From: Faucicola mancuniensis
Lineage (GTDB): Bacteria; Pseudomonadota; Gammaproteobacteria; Pseudomonadales; Moraxellaceae
DNA length: 64,000 nucleotides
Direction of reading: 5' to 3'
Assembly: GCF_046523945.1 (NCBI RefSeq)
Contig: NZ_CP171363.1
Location: 1,798,001-1,862,000, forward strand
In this document: piece by piece, positions 54,301-62,780 of the stretch
Numbering within the stretch: position 1 is the stretch's first letter
How the letters are laid out: each line of letters starts with the position of its first letter
Notes under the pieces: generated by a model
What the model was told of the DNA's origin: nothing
The model's database searches: none
Seen by the model: the letters and a program-made list of their open reading frames with translations, nothing else
Translations under genes and position numbers: made by a program

Positions 54301-55608
54301 GTTGAACTTTTGTGGGGCATTGCAGGTTGGCGGTATGAGTTGGTGTTGCAATTGTTAAAAACTTTGCCAAAAGAAATCCGCCGTCAAATCGTGCCGATAC
54401 CCTATACAGCTAAACAAATTTTTGATAATTTGGAAAAAATCCACAAAACAGGGCTGTTAAATCAGCTTTGCCAAGCCTTGACCAAAATGGGCGTGCGTGG
54501 GCAAAATAATCAATTTGTTGAACCAAAAGATTTTAACCCAAAAGATGTTGAGCAATATTTACAACCACAAATTGCCTTGGTGGATAGCAAAAATCGTCTG
54601 ATTGAAAAAGGGCGAGATATTGATGCGTTAAAACTGCGTCATCAAGTCGCCACAAGCCAAGCGGTTAGCACGTCCAAAGGCTTGCACCAGACCTTTCCAG
54701 AACATTTTGATTTTATCCAAAATAAACACAGTGCAGGCGTGTTGATTAAACAATTTTCCGCCCTTGTAACTGATAAAAATGATGACAAAAATGCCGAAAA
54801 AAATCTAATTCAAGGCGTTTCTATTCATCATTTTACCGATTTAAGCTCGGCAATGACAACGCATTATCAAGGCGTGTTGGCGTTAATTCGCAACGAATTG
54901 GGGGCAAAAGCCAAACAATTAACGAGCCAAATTGATAAAAGTTTTAAACTTGCTTTTGCACCGCTTGGCGATTTGGAAAAGTTAAAAATGCTAGTCATTG
55001 ATGCGACTTTAGATGCGACTTTTACCAAAGTCGCCCCAACATTTGAGCATGATAATGTACCGATTGGGCAAAAATTAATTGCTAAAGATAAACAATTATT
55101 TGATAAATTGCCGATTAATATTAAGGAATTTAACAACACAAAAACCGAGGTTTTAAACAATTTTTTATTAATCGGACAAACGGTGTTAAAACAATTACAA
55201 GATATTTATCAAACGTGGCAACAAATCCGTAGGCAATTGTTGATGCTTGAGCGAGAGATTTTTGAAGAAAATATTGACGATATTGAAGACCAACTTGATG
55301 ATTTACATTTGTCGGATTTTATTTATCGTATGGATTATGAGCATTGGCAACAGTATCCACGCTATTTGCAGGCGTTGCTTGTTCGGCTTGAGCGGTTGGA
55401 GCATAATTTGGACGCTGACCTTGATGCGGTGTATCAGCTTGATAAGCATATGGAGCGGTTGGCGACAAGGGCGAATGATGGCAAGATAGCGGACTATCGT
55501 TGGCTGGTGGAAGAGTTTCGCATTCAGTTGTTTGCTCAGCCGATGAAAACAAAAGTGCCTGTGTCGGATAAACGCCTTGAAAAATTGTGGGAAGAGTTAA
55601 ATTCGTAG
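51325..55608 (+). CDS. hrpA: ATP-dependent RNA helicase HrpA (DEAH box)
   Basis: 1427 residues from the first ATG; the ATG at 51358 is also possible. Helicase motifs: Walker A AGETGSGKTTQLPKIAM near residue 93, DEAH in IIIDEAHERSLNIDF near 188, SAT in ITSATLDTERFSNYF, TNVAETALTVPNI and QRKGRCGRV. HA2 and OB-like regions and the long DUF3418 C-terminal domain follow. E. coli HrpA is about 1300 residues and acts on collided or stalled ribosomes. The extra length here comes partly from a translated REP insertion (residues ~500-520) and an Asn/Asp-rich segment near NQNDKNSKNNEQ. Confidence 0.95.
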   Translation: MIKNPTTPKPIMAKDRFFLKKRFDELQKTDKESPNYQKLAKTYQEQLEKSQQQVQARLDSLPTIHLNEDLPVSSQVQTLIKAIQDNQVIIVAGETGSGKTTQLPKIAMLAGRGITGQIGHTQPRRLAARSVANRIAEELGEPLGQTVSFKVRFTEQGSPNSIVKLMTDGILLAEMAHDRFLSRYDTIIIDEAHERSLNIDFIMGYLKNLLPKRPDLKVIITSATLDTERFSNYFSTFNKTKKQPKKAPVYVVEGRSYPVEVRYRPLTDDIVQSADDDAFDDVEENLPRAIVNAVNECYADATEKGHADQADILIFAATEAQIHDLAEVLTQYAPKHTQVLPLFARQTFAEQQRIFHPTGGRRIIIATNVAETALTVPNIRYVIDLGFARVSRYDYRSRVQRLPIEAISQAAANQRKGRCGRVSAGVCIRLYSEEDFNSRSHFTEPEILRTNLASVILQMANLGLGDVEKFDFIEPPDNRLVNDGRKLLEELGAITKEKEPFALSLSKGNGVHGSTSSPRTQKKDRNSPKNGLTKIGQAMAKMPIDPRLARMLIAGEQFGCLKELLVIVSALSVQDPRERPADKQTQADQKHALFRQADSDFLFYISLWQAIYGSLWQAKALENLNNDEKQTIVLSPFQDNQNDKNSKNNEQIFVNEKLTNSQRKNFAKKHFLSSPRLREWQQTHAQLEQMTIDLGLTINQEPANFVHIHRALLTGLLSFIAHKINDVDNATLKSNSTKAKPSKRGEYLVARQNKAKIFPSSVLFKQNPQWVMAFEIVETSQVFMRNLAKIEPEWILSATGDLLKYHYFEPHWSVKTGHIKAYAQISLFGLIVIHKQLMTYDKINLAESHDIFLRDALVLGNLFPQGKQLPFLQHNIAKVADVSLIEDKLRRRDLLVDEEVLYQFYADRVPEHIASRKAFEDWRKEVEKKEPKFLFFSDQDVLNEQAPTTQAFPETWRLGTLKLPLSYVFDPSSDDDGVTVKVPLQALPQLDAVELLWGIAGWRYELVLQLLKTLPKEIRRQIVPIPYTAKQIFDNLEKIHKTGLLNQLCQALTKMGVRGQNNQFVEPKDFNPKDVEQYLQPQIALVDSKNRLIEKGRDIDALKLRHQVATSQAVSTSKGLHQTFPEHFDFIQNKHSAGVLIKQFSALVTDKNDDKNAEKNLIQGVSIHHFTDLSSAMTTHYQGVLALIRNELGAKAKQLTSQIDKSFKLAFAPLGDLEKLKMLVIDATLDATFTKVAPTFEHDNVPIGQKLIAKDKQLFDKLPINIKEFNNTKTEVLNNFLLIGQTVLKQLQDIYQTWQQIRRQLLMLEREIFEENIDDIEDQLDDLHLSDFIYRMDYEHWQQYPRYLQALLVRLERLEHNLDADLDAVYQLDKHMERLATRANDGKIADYRWLVEEFRIQLFAQPMKTKVPVSDKRLEKLWEELNS
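52823..52884 (+). repeat. REP-like inverted repeat inside hrpA, translated in frame
   Basis: Arms share CGTTCG and TGAGCTTGTCGAA on opposite strands, with a loop near AACGGTGTTCAT. In frame it reads FALSLSKGNGVHGSTSSPRT within HrpA, between the second helicase domain and LTKIGQAMAKMPIDPRLARM. The repeat has no stop in this frame and a length that keeps the reading frame. The type is known from many proteobacterial genomes. Confidence 0.85.
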
Positions 55609-55624
55609 CTGAATTTGTAATAAC

Positions 55625-55655
55625 AAAAAAACCGCCAAAAATTAACGGTTTTTTA
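55625..55655. terminator. Terminator after hrpA
   Basis: Stem AAAAAACCG / CGGTTTTTT with loop CCAAAAATTAA, 17 bases past the stop. It could also serve the small ORF on the other strand. Confidence 0.8.
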
Positions 55656-55668
55656 ACTTTTACAATGA

Positions 55669-55899
55669 TTAATAATCACTTATTTGATAACAAATTTGTT
55701 TATCAAATTTTAACAATAATCCCAACGTGGGAACGGCAAGCCAATGCACAAATTCCACATAATCCACCTTTAAATTTAACAATTTTTTGACGATATCGGT
55801 TTTATTTTGTCCAATGTAATGGTTGTTTTGGTTTACATTGTCAAACGGTTGTGAGCCGATTTTGCTGTGTTGTGTGGTTTCGTTGTTGATGATTTTCAC
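55669..55899 (-). CDS. Small protein of unknown function downstream of creD
   Basis: 76 residues from GTG at 55899 with a good ribosome site, AGGAAAA. It starts 29 bases after creD ends, same strand, and shares the terminator to its left. Sequence: polar N-terminus rich in Asn/Gln (KIINNETTQHSKIG, NVNQNNHYIGQNKTDI), then KKLLNLKVDYVEFVHW and a moderately hydrophobic end. No recognised family, no clear membrane helix. The ribosome site and operon position argue for a real gene; low confidence otherwise. Confidence 0.4.
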   Translation of the reverse strand: MKIINNETTQHSKIGSQPFDNVNQNNHYIGQNKTDIVKKLLNLKVDYVEFVHWLAVPTLGLLLKFDKQICYQISDY

Positions 55900-55927
55900 G
55901 ATTTTTTCCTAATTTTTAAAAGTTTGT

Positions 55928-57553
55928 TTAATATTCAGCTTGTTGATTTTGTAACGTTTGGCTCAATGCTGGTTGTGAGTTTTGGTGGTCGTTTGGGTCA
56001 TCGTTTTGTTGGTCGTTGCCGATTTTGTACCAGTCAATATGACGTGTTAAAAACATGACAATCGCAATCAACGCAAAGCAGAACACCGCACCAAGCAACA
56101 AATTCATGCCTTCGCTTGCCAAAATCAGATAAAAACCTGCGTACAAACTGCCCAAAATACTGGCAAAAACCAAACTACGTTTCACACTTTTTAACACAAA
56201 ATAAGTGTACCAACCAATCAACCCCACGCACGCAAGCGATGCGATACTGTAGGCTTGCCAAAAGGCGATATGTTCGGCAAATGACAACACCAACACATAA
56301 AAAGTAAGCAACGCCATCGCCACCAAACCGTACTGAATTGGGTGAATACGCAAGTTTTTTAACACTTCAAACAAAAAGAACGTGCCAAACGAAACGATTA
56401 CCAACAATAACGCATATTTGAGCGTGCGGTCGGTCTGTGTGTAGATGTTGTTGCTACTGACAAAGGCGGTGCTTAGCCATTTGTAGTCGCTGATTTGGAT
56501 ATCACCAATTTGACAACCGCCTGATGAGCCGTTGGTGTATAGGCAATTACTCAACTTTTGGTTGTTATTGGTTGCTAAAAATTCGTTTTTCCAAGTAGCG
56601 GTAAAACCTGTTGGGCTAAATTGTTTGGTCGGCAAGGCATCGCCAAAAAAGTTGGGGTCTGTCCAGTTGGCTTGTAGGCTGTAGTTAAAGCCTTCACCCA
56701 ATGGCAATACGTGAATACTGTCAATACCGACCAAGCTCATGTTGATTTTGACATCAAGCGGTTTGGCAAGGGTGAGCGAGCGTGTCAAATCATCCTTGAA
56801 CAAATCTGCTAAATCCACTTCCACATAATCAAACTGTTCAATATCTTTGTGTTTGGGAAAATAGGCAGTGTAATCTTTGCCATTAATAGTAACTTTTGGC
56901 AAAGTAACGCCACGCAAATCCGACACAGGAATGATAAGTTTGGCGGTGTTCCATTGATAATAGCGAGCAGGTGGCTCTTTGGGTTTTACCGTTGGGGTAG
57001 GCAGTGGGTTGGCTTTTTGGGCTTGTTCAATGTCTTTTAATGATTGTCCTTTAGCCAGTACGACTGCCGATGGGCTGGCTTGTGGGGTTGGCGTTGTGTC
57101 TGTTGTTTCTGTTGTTTCTGTTGTTTCTGTGGCGATTGGGTTTTCGGCTGTGCCACCTGTGATAATTTCGTAACCTGTTTCGGTTTTTTGGATAAGGGGG
57201 GCAATTTCACCAAAATTGGCAAGGTTGAAATTTTGTTGAATATTTAACACGTTGTTATAACTAATCGCTTGGTAAATACTGCGTTTGTAGTCTTTATCGG
57301 TAACTTGGGCTTGGGTTTTGATGTCGCTTTGACTGGCAAACTGCGGAATATACACGCCTTGAGCGTTGGCAATGGCGACAAAGGGCGTGGCGAGTAGTTG
57401 GTCTTTGACGTGGGTTTGTTTGATGTCGTCCATCACGGTTTGGTAGTAGCTTTTGCGTTCGTCAATGATGTTATCAACAAACGCCAAGCCAATGCCAAAC
57501 AGTCCACACAGGATAAAAATCAGGGTGATTTTGGCGATAAGTGATTTTTGCAT
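55928..57553 (-). CDS. creD: Inner membrane protein CreD
   Basis: Start at ATG 57553 (MQKSLIAKITLIF) with ribosome site AAGGAAAA; the frame is open a little further upstream. About 541 residues. One N-terminal membrane helix, a large periplasmic domain (DLRGVTLPKVTINGKDY, GIDSIHVLPLGEGFNYSLQANW), and six C-terminal helices (SFGTFFLFEVLKNLRIHPIQYGLVA, LVLSFAEHIAFWQAY). This is the CreD/CET family, induced by CreBC in E. coli and linked to envelope integrity and beta-lactam response. No creBC genes are adjacent. A low-complexity Thr/Glu stretch interrupts the periplasmic domain (ETTETTETTDTT). Confidence 0.92.
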   Translation of the reverse strand: MQKSLIAKITLIFILCGLFGIGLAFVDNIIDERKSYYQTVMDDIKQTHVKDQLLATPFVAIANAQGVYIPQFASQSDIKTQAQVTDKDYKRSIYQAISYNNVLNIQQNFNLANFGEIAPLIQKTETGYEIITGGTAENPIATETTETTETTDTTPTPQASPSAVVLAKGQSLKDIEQAQKANPLPTPTVKPKEPPARYYQWNTAKLIIPVSDLRGVTLPKVTINGKDYTAYFPKHKDIEQFDYVEVDLADLFKDDLTRSLTLAKPLDVKINMSLVGIDSIHVLPLGEGFNYSLQANWTDPNFFGDALPTKQFSPTGFTATWKNEFLATNNNQKLSNCLYTNGSSGGCQIGDIQISDYKWLSTAFVSSNNIYTQTDRTLKYALLLVIVSFGTFFLFEVLKNLRIHPIQYGLVAMALLTFYVLVLSFAEHIAFWQAYSIASLACVGLIGWYTYFVLKSVKRSLVFASILGSLYAGFYLILASEGMNLLLGAVFCFALIAIVMFLTRHIDWYKIGNDQQNDDPNDHQNSQPALSQTLQNQQAEY

Positions 57554-57661
57554 AAGGTTTTCCTTTTTTAACGTTGTGGTTTTAGTATAAAAAAGGAATA
57601 TGGAAAAATGGTGCAAAAATCTTGTGAGTTTTATGGAAAATTGATGGATTTTTTATAGGAT

Positions 57662-58846
57662 TTAAAGTACCGATTTTACCAACGCTACCACACGTCCTGC
57701 GATATCGGTGGCTTCTTCAACTGTCAAATTTAATGCTGGTAACAGACGAATGGCATTGCCCCCTGCCACGTTAATAAGAAGTTTGTGATTATCACGAGCT
57801 TTATCAACGAGCGTGGCAAAATCAATATTGCGGTCGGTAGGCAATACCACGCCAATCATCATGCCAGCCCCACGCATGGTTACGCCATCTTTGGCAAGGT
57901 TTTGCTCAATGATGGTTTTGATGATGTCGTGCGTTTTGATGACGTTTTCGGTCAAATTTTCATCAATGATGGTATCAATCACTTCGCACACCACACGGCA
58001 AGCAAGCGGTGTTCCGCCATAGGTTGAGCCATGCGAGCCGTAGCCAAAAATGTCGTTTGCTTTGCCTGTGGTCATACACGCCCCAACAGGAAAGCCATTG
58101 CCCAAGCCTTTTGCAGTAGTCAAAATATCAGGCTTAATGCTTGTGTGCTGATAGGCAAAATATTTGCCCGTGCGTCCGTTACCTGTTTGCACTTCGTCAA
58201 GTATCATCAGTAAATCATTGTCATCACAAACTTTACGCACTTGCGTTAAAAACTCAAAACCATTGTCCGTCGTGCGTACACCACTTTCGCCTTGAATTGG
58301 CTCAAGCATAACCGCACAAATGTCGTCATTATCGCTAATTGCTTGTTCAATCGCATTTATATCGCCAAATGGCACACGCACAAATTCATCATCAAGGGTA
58401 AAAAAACCTGCACGAGCGGTCGGATTTGCCGTTGCTGATACGGTCAGTAGCGTGCGACCATGAAACGAGTTTTCCATGACAATCACTTTGGCTTGCTTTT
58501 GTCCACGTTTTGACGCATACAGACGAGCCATTTTTAGCCCAGCTTCGTTGGCTTCTGCACCGCTATTGGCAAAAAATACTTTGTCCATACCTGCGACTTT
58601 GCACAGTTTTTCGCCAGCTTGCTCTTGCCAGTCAATGCCGTAAAGGTTGCTTGTGTGTACAAGGGTTTGGGCTTGTTGTTGGATTGCTTTGGTAATGCGT
58701 GGGTGGCAATGCCCCAAGCCACACACCGCAATGCCTGTGAGTGCGTCAAGGTAGGCTGTGCCATCATTGGTATAAAGGTACGAGCCTTGACCTTTGCTAA
58801 AGCTGATGGGTTGGCGTTTGTAGGTGGGGAGTAGGTGTGATATCAT
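57662..58846 (-). CDS. argD: Acetylornithine/succinyldiaminopimelate aminotransferase
   Basis: 394 residues, class III PLP aminotransferase. Landmarks: SHLLPTYKRQPISFSKGQG, LDALTGIAVCGLGHCHPRI, FFANSGAEANEAGLKMAR, VIVMENSFHGRTLLTVSATA, LMILDEVQTGNGRTG and the PLP lysine in TTAKGLGNGFPVGA (near 247). In arginine synthesis it makes N-acetylornithine; the same protein often serves lysine synthesis. An AstC role in arginine breakdown cannot be excluded, but no ast genes are nearby. Confidence 0.92.
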   Translation of the reverse strand: MISHLLPTYKRQPISFSKGQGSYLYTNDGTAYLDALTGIAVCGLGHCHPRITKAIQQQAQTLVHTSNLYGIDWQEQAGEKLCKVAGMDKVFFANSGAEANEAGLKMARLYASKRGQKQAKVIVMENSFHGRTLLTVSATANPTARAGFFTLDDEFVRVPFGDINAIEQAISDNDDICAVMLEPIQGESGVRTTDNGFEFLTQVRKVCDDNDLLMILDEVQTGNGRTGKYFAYQHTSIKPDILTTAKGLGNGFPVGACMTTGKANDIFGYGSHGSTYGGTPLACRVVCEVIDTIIDENLTENVIKTHDIIKTIIEQNLAKDGVTMRGAGMMIGVVLPTDRNIDFATLVDKARDNHKLLINVAGGNAIRLLPALNLTVEEATDIAGRVVALVKSVL

Positions 58847-58908
58847 GGTGTGCCTTTTTGATTGATAAAATGAATGGATAAAATAATCAATATATTAACA
58901 AATTGCCA

Positions 58909-58946
58909 AAAAAAAGCCAATTTTTGTGATAAAAATTGGCTTTTTA
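58909..58946. terminator. Terminator between fxsA and argD
   Basis: Stem AAAAAGCCAATTTTT / AAAAATTGGCTTTTT with loop GTGAT, T/A runs on both sides. Confidence 0.85.
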
Positions 58947-58967
58947 ATGTAAAATTCTTTGATAAAA

Positions 58968-59591
58968 TCAATCATCATTGGCAGAATGACCGATGGTTTT
59001 GGTATTTTTAACCGTTTTGGCAGTACCATCCACTGTTGTGCCTTTATTGTTAAAACCGTTATTACCAAAGCCACCGTTACCAAAACCGCCAAACGGATTT
59101 TGCCCCCCAAAAGGGTTTTGACCGCCCATTTTTCCCATCATTGACGGGTCAAAATTTGGCATACCGTTCATACCGCCCATGCCCCCCATTTTGCTTGCCA
59201 TCATTTGCACAAGTTTTTCTGGGTTTTTGGTCGCATAATCTTTGGCAAAGTTTTTAAACTTGGTCTGCACCGCAGGCAACAGCACGACTAACGCCACGAT
59301 ATCACTCAAAATCCCCGGCAATAATAACAACAAACCTGCAAACGCCATCGCCACCGCTTTGACAACGGTGTTTTCTTGCGGACGCATGGCAGGGTTTAAC
59401 ATGGCGGCTTGGGCTTGACCTGCTAAGGGTTTTAGGGTTGCCATGCCTTTTTTAATTAAGGCAGAGCCGATAAAAATCGCCACCACAAACCAACCAAACA
59501 CCCACCAACCACTGACAAATTGGGCGATTAAGTACCAAAGCAACATTTCAATGATAAACCAAACAATCGCAATGCCTAAGATATTTCCCAT
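58968..59591 (-). CDS. fxsA: FxsA family membrane protein
   Basis: 207 residues. The N-terminal ~120 residues have three or four membrane helices with WFVVAIFIGSALIKKGMATLK, VAMAFAGLLLLLPGILSDIVALVVLLPAVQ, the DUF/FxsA pattern. The last ~70 residues are Gly/Asn/Phe-rich with repeated GGQNPFGG and GGFGN units, a low-complexity tail not present in E. coli FxsA (158 residues). FxsA there relieves F exclusion of phage T7; its cellular function is unclear. Confidence 0.9.
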   Translation of the reverse strand: MGNILGIAIVWFIIEMLLWYLIAQFVSGWWVFGWFVVAIFIGSALIKKGMATLKPLAGQAQAAMLNPAMRPQENTVVKAVAMAFAGLLLLLPGILSDIVALVVLLPAVQTKFKNFAKDYATKNPEKLVQMMASKMGGMGGMNGMPNFDPSMMGKMGGQNPFGGQNPFGGFGNGGFGNNGFNNKGTTVDGTAKTVKNTKTIGHSANDD

Positions 59592-59804
59592 ACACTAACA
59601 GCCTTTTTACAAAAAATTGACGAAAAATTAAAACAGTATTTTAAAACATTCTTAGGTATAATGGGGCATTTTTTTGCAAAAAAAAATAGGAAATTGACAT
59701 TTTTTTGCAAATTTTTGCAAAATGTTTGACAAAACATAAAAAACGTTGAATGAATTTTAAAAATTTACAAAATGTTAAAACAAAAATTTAAAAAGTGATA
59801 AGTT

Positions 59805-60404
59805 ATGACGATTTTTATTGGCATTGACCCCGGTTCTCGTATGACAGGCTACGGTATTATCCGTGATGTGGGTGATAGGCTGGAGTTTTTGGACGCAGGC
59901 ACGATTCACACGCAGTTGGACACAGGTTCAGAAACCATGCCAGAGCGGTTAAAACGCATTTATTTTGGGGTCAATCGCATTGTGGAGCATTACCAAAAAT
60001 ACACCGATGAGCCGATAACCACAGCGATTGAACAGGTTTTTATGGCAAGCAATCCAGATTCGGCGTTAAAGCTGGGGCAGGCTCGTGGAGCTGCGATTAC
60101 GGCGTTGGTCGCCAAAGATTTGGAAGTGGCAGAATACACCGCTCGCCAAATCAAACAAGCGGTCTGTGGCTATGGGGCAGCCGACAAAGAACAAGTGCAA
60201 GCGATGGTCATGCGTCTGTTAAATCTGACGATTCGCCCACAGGCGGATGCGGCGGACGGCTTGGCGTGTGCGATTTGTCATGCGTACCATCAACATAGTT
60301 TAGCCAAAATTATTGGTTCTGTGACTGGCAATCGCTTAAATCAACCGACACGCTCAAAGAAAAAAGGGCGTTGGCGATTAGATGAAACCGATTTTAAAAA
60401 ATAA
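59805..60404 (+). CDS. ruvC: Holliday junction endonuclease RuvC
   Basis: 199 residues. Catalytic acidic residues lie in FIGIDPGSRMTGYGII (Asp7), TTAIEQVFMASNPDSALKLGQARGAA (Glu), and QADAADGLACAICHAYHQ (two Asp). It cuts Holliday junctions as a dimer. The C-terminal tail (TRSKKKGRWRLDETDFKK) is about 25 residues longer than in E. coli RuvC and basic. ruvA and ruvB are not in the window. The 213 bases upstream are extremely AT-rich with repeated TTTTTTGCAAA. Confidence 0.95.
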   Translation: MTIFIGIDPGSRMTGYGIIRDVGDRLEFLDAGTIHTQLDTGSETMPERLKRIYFGVNRIVEHYQKYTDEPITTAIEQVFMASNPDSALKLGQARGAAITALVAKDLEVAEYTARQIKQAVCGYGAADKEQVQAMVMRLLNLTIRPQADAADGLACAICHAYHQHSLAKIIGSVTGNRLNQPTRSKKKGRWRLDETDFKK

Positions 60405-60413
60405 GACAACACC

Positions 60414-60604
60414 ATGCAAAAACAAACCATGCACACGCCAATACAATCTTCACAACATTACAAAATTTTAGCCATACTTTTAACCTTATACTTTGCTCAA
60501 GGCTTGCCCGCAGGCTTTATTACCCAAGCTTTAGCATGGTGTTGGGATTTTTAAGTTTAACAGCGATAATTTTTTGGCAAAAAACCAAAATGACAGAAAA
60601 TTAA
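60414..60604 (+). pseudogene. Remnant of an AmpG-like MFS transporter
   Basis: A start with 46 codons, including ILAILLTLYFAQGLPAGFITQALAW, matches the first membrane helix of AmpG-type muropeptide permeases. It runs directly into, in another frame, a C-terminal fragment MVLGFLSLTAIIFWQKTKMTEN ending at 60602-60604. So the gene body (over 350 residues) has been lost by deletion with the junction near 60530-60545. Confidence 0.75.
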
Positions 60605-60733
60605 TATCAATTTTTATAAATAAATGAAAAAAAATATTGAAAAATAATAAAAAATACAATATTATTACAACAAATAAATTTTAATTGATAATTTTTCTTG
60701 ATTTAAATTTAATTAACAAATGTAGGGGGAAAA

Positions 60734-61837
60734 ATGTCAAAAGTTTTTTGGTTAGAACAACGTTTTAAAATCAATTTGCCAGCGTGGACAGTCATTGCCC
60801 CTGTGTTGGCATTTGTGCTGTTGGCGATACACCTTGTCGCCCACCCAACAGGGGCATTGGTGTACAGTCTGACGGCGGTCGGTTTGATTGGGGCGGTATT
60901 TTCGGCGGTACACCATGCCGAAGTCATCGCCCACAAAGTTGGCGAACCGTTTGGCACATTGGTGCTTGCAGTCGCCGTTACCATCATTGAAGTGGCGTTA
61001 ATCGTGGTATTAATGAGTAGCAGTTCACCCGAAGACAGAGCGGTATTGGCAAGGGATACGGTGTATTCTGCGGTGATGATTGTGTGCAATGCGATTGTCG
61101 GTTTGTGTCTTTTGACAGGCGGTTTACGCAACTATATTCAAGGCTTTGAATTAGAAGGAGTCAAAAAAGCGGTCAGCGTGCTGTTAATCTTGGCGTTGAT
61201 GGTGTTTATGTTGCCAAACTTTACCACATCGTTGAGCGGTGGCAGTATGCTCAACTCGCAACTTATCTTTTTGGCGGTGTGCTGTTTGGTGATGTATGGG
61301 GCGTTTTTGTTTACTCAAACCATTCGCCATCGCAACTATTTTGTTACTGAGTTGGAAACCCAAAGCCATCACAGCGACAATATGCTAACCATTGCCTTAA
61401 GTGGCGGACTTTTGTTGGTCGGATTGGTAACGGTGGTTGGCTTGGCAAAAATGCTATCGCCGTTGATTGAAAGCACACTTGTGGCTATGGGTTTGCCAAA
61501 AGTGGTGCTAGGTATCATCATTGCAGGCTTGGTACTGTTACCAGAATCCATCGCCGCCGTCAAAGCTGCCTACAACGACCAACTACAAAACAGCCTAAAT
61601 TTGGCACTTGGCTCGGCATTGGCAAGCATTTCTTTAACCATTCCAGTCATCGCCATCTATGGCGTGGTAACAGGCAATGAGCTGATTTTAGGCTTGTCGC
61701 CAAAAGATGACATGATGTTAATGGTAACGTTATTGCTACTGATGAACACGCTTAGCACAGGCAAAAGCACCTTTTTACAAGGCGTAATGCACCTTGTTAT
61801 GTTTGCCACCTTTATCTTTTTTTCAATCGTGCCATAA
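60734..61837 (+). CDS. chaA: ChaA-type calcium/sodium:proton antiporter
   Basis: 367 residues, eleven or so membrane helices. The two CaCA-family repeats carry VGEPFGTLVLAVAVTIIEVALIV and GLVLLPESIAAVKAAYNDQLQNSLNLALGSALASI, with the conserved Glu residues used for cation transport, and HHAEVIAHKVGEP is typical of ChaA. It should expel calcium, or sodium and potassium at high pH, in exchange for protons. Ribosome site GGGGGA at 60724-60729. Confidence 0.93.
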   Translation: MSKVFWLEQRFKINLPAWTVIAPVLAFVLLAIHLVAHPTGALVYSLTAVGLIGAVFSAVHHAEVIAHKVGEPFGTLVLAVAVTIIEVALIVVLMSSSSPEDRAVLARDTVYSAVMIVCNAIVGLCLLTGGLRNYIQGFELEGVKKAVSVLLILALMVFMLPNFTTSLSGGSMLNSQLIFLAVCCLVMYGAFLFTQTIRHRNYFVTELETQSHHSDNMLTIALSGGLLLVGLVTVVGLAKMLSPLIESTLVAMGLPKVVLGIIIAGLVLLPESIAAVKAAYNDQLQNSLNLALGSALASISLTIPVIAIYGVVTGNELILGLSPKDDMMLMVTLLLLMNTLSTGKSTFLQGVMHLVMFATFIFFSIVP

Positions 61838-62043
61838 AATTGACAAATAAATTTTAAAAAAATATTGTAAAATAAAAGTTGCAAAAATTAACAGATTTTT
61901 ACCAAACTAATCTAAATTAACACCCAAAAATTTGTTAATATTTGTACAAATAACAACCAATTTATAAAACTTGTTTTGACAAAGTTTTAAAAGTTTTATA
62001 AATTATCAAAACACAACCAAAACACAAAATATGTGAGGAAATT

Positions 62044-62532
62044 ATGGGAATTTTTAGTTTTGCTAAAGACATCGGTGATAAAATCTTTAACCGTGATAAA
62101 AAAGAAGAAGCACCAGCATCAACGCCAGCCCCAACTGCACCTGTAGAGCCATCAGCTCAAGAAATCGCCAATCTATTATTGGCTCGTATCCAACAAAATG
62201 CCACCATTGAAAACCTAACGGTGAACTACAATGGCGATACTGATACCGTTGATATCTCTGGTACAGCCGCTAACCAAGCCGAGCGTGAAAAAGCGATTTT
62301 GGCAGCAGGTAACGTACAACACGTTTCAACGGTAGTAGACCATATCAGCGTAGTTGCCCCAGAGCCTGAATCTCGTATGTACACCGTTAAATCTGGTGAT
62401 ACTTTGTCAAAAATTTCTAAAGAAATGTATGGCGATGCCAACCAATACCAAAAAATCTTTGAAGCAAATCAACCATTGCTAAAAGATGTAAACAAAATTT
62501 ATGTAGGTCAAGTATTGCGTATTCCTGCATAA
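62044..62532 (+). CDS. BON-LysM domain protein (Kbp/YgaU-like)
   Basis: 162 residues. N-terminal MGIFSFAKDIGDKIF, a short Ala/Pro-rich spacer, a BON domain at about 38-105 (QNATIENLTVNYNGDTDTVDISGTAANQAEREKAILAAGNV), and a LysM domain at 110-162 (YTVKSGDTLSKISKEMYGDANQYQKIFEANQPLL, GQVLRIPA). This layout and length match E. coli YgaU/Kbp, a cytoplasmic potassium-binding protein. No signal peptide. Ribosome site TGAGGA. Confidence 0.92.
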   Translation: MGIFSFAKDIGDKIFNRDKKEEAPASTPAPTAPVEPSAQEIANLLLARIQQNATIENLTVNYNGDTDTVDISGTAANQAEREKAILAAGNVQHVSTVVDHISVVAPEPESRMYTVKSGDTLSKISKEMYGDANQYQKIFEANQPLLKDVNKIYVGQVLRIPA

Positions 62533-62619
62533 TGATGTTAAATTTTAACAATGTTGCACCATTAACTTTAACTTTTTAATTAAACGTTTTGTTAAAAACA
62601 TTGTTAAAATTGTCAATTC

Positions 62620-62663
62620 AAAAACGCATTTACCAAAATGTTTGATGGTAAATGCGTTTTTTT
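62620..62663 (+). terminator. Terminator after the BON-LysM gene
   Basis: Stem AAAACGCATTTACCA / TGGTAAATGCGTTTT, perfect over 15 pairs, followed by T residues. Confidence 0.9.
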
Positions 62664-62780
62664 ATGGTGATGTTTGGATTTTTTGGCTTTACTTCATTGT
62701 ATAAAATGATTATGATAACCGCCTTTTAACTAATATTTTTAAAAAAATTTATTTGATAATTTTTTATAAAAAGGCAAAAA

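Noticed and set aside
59050..59140. Repeated short units near 59100 as a possible CRISPR or minisatellite
   Set aside because: They code for the Gly/Asn/Phe-rich tail of FxsA; units are short and irregular with no spacers.
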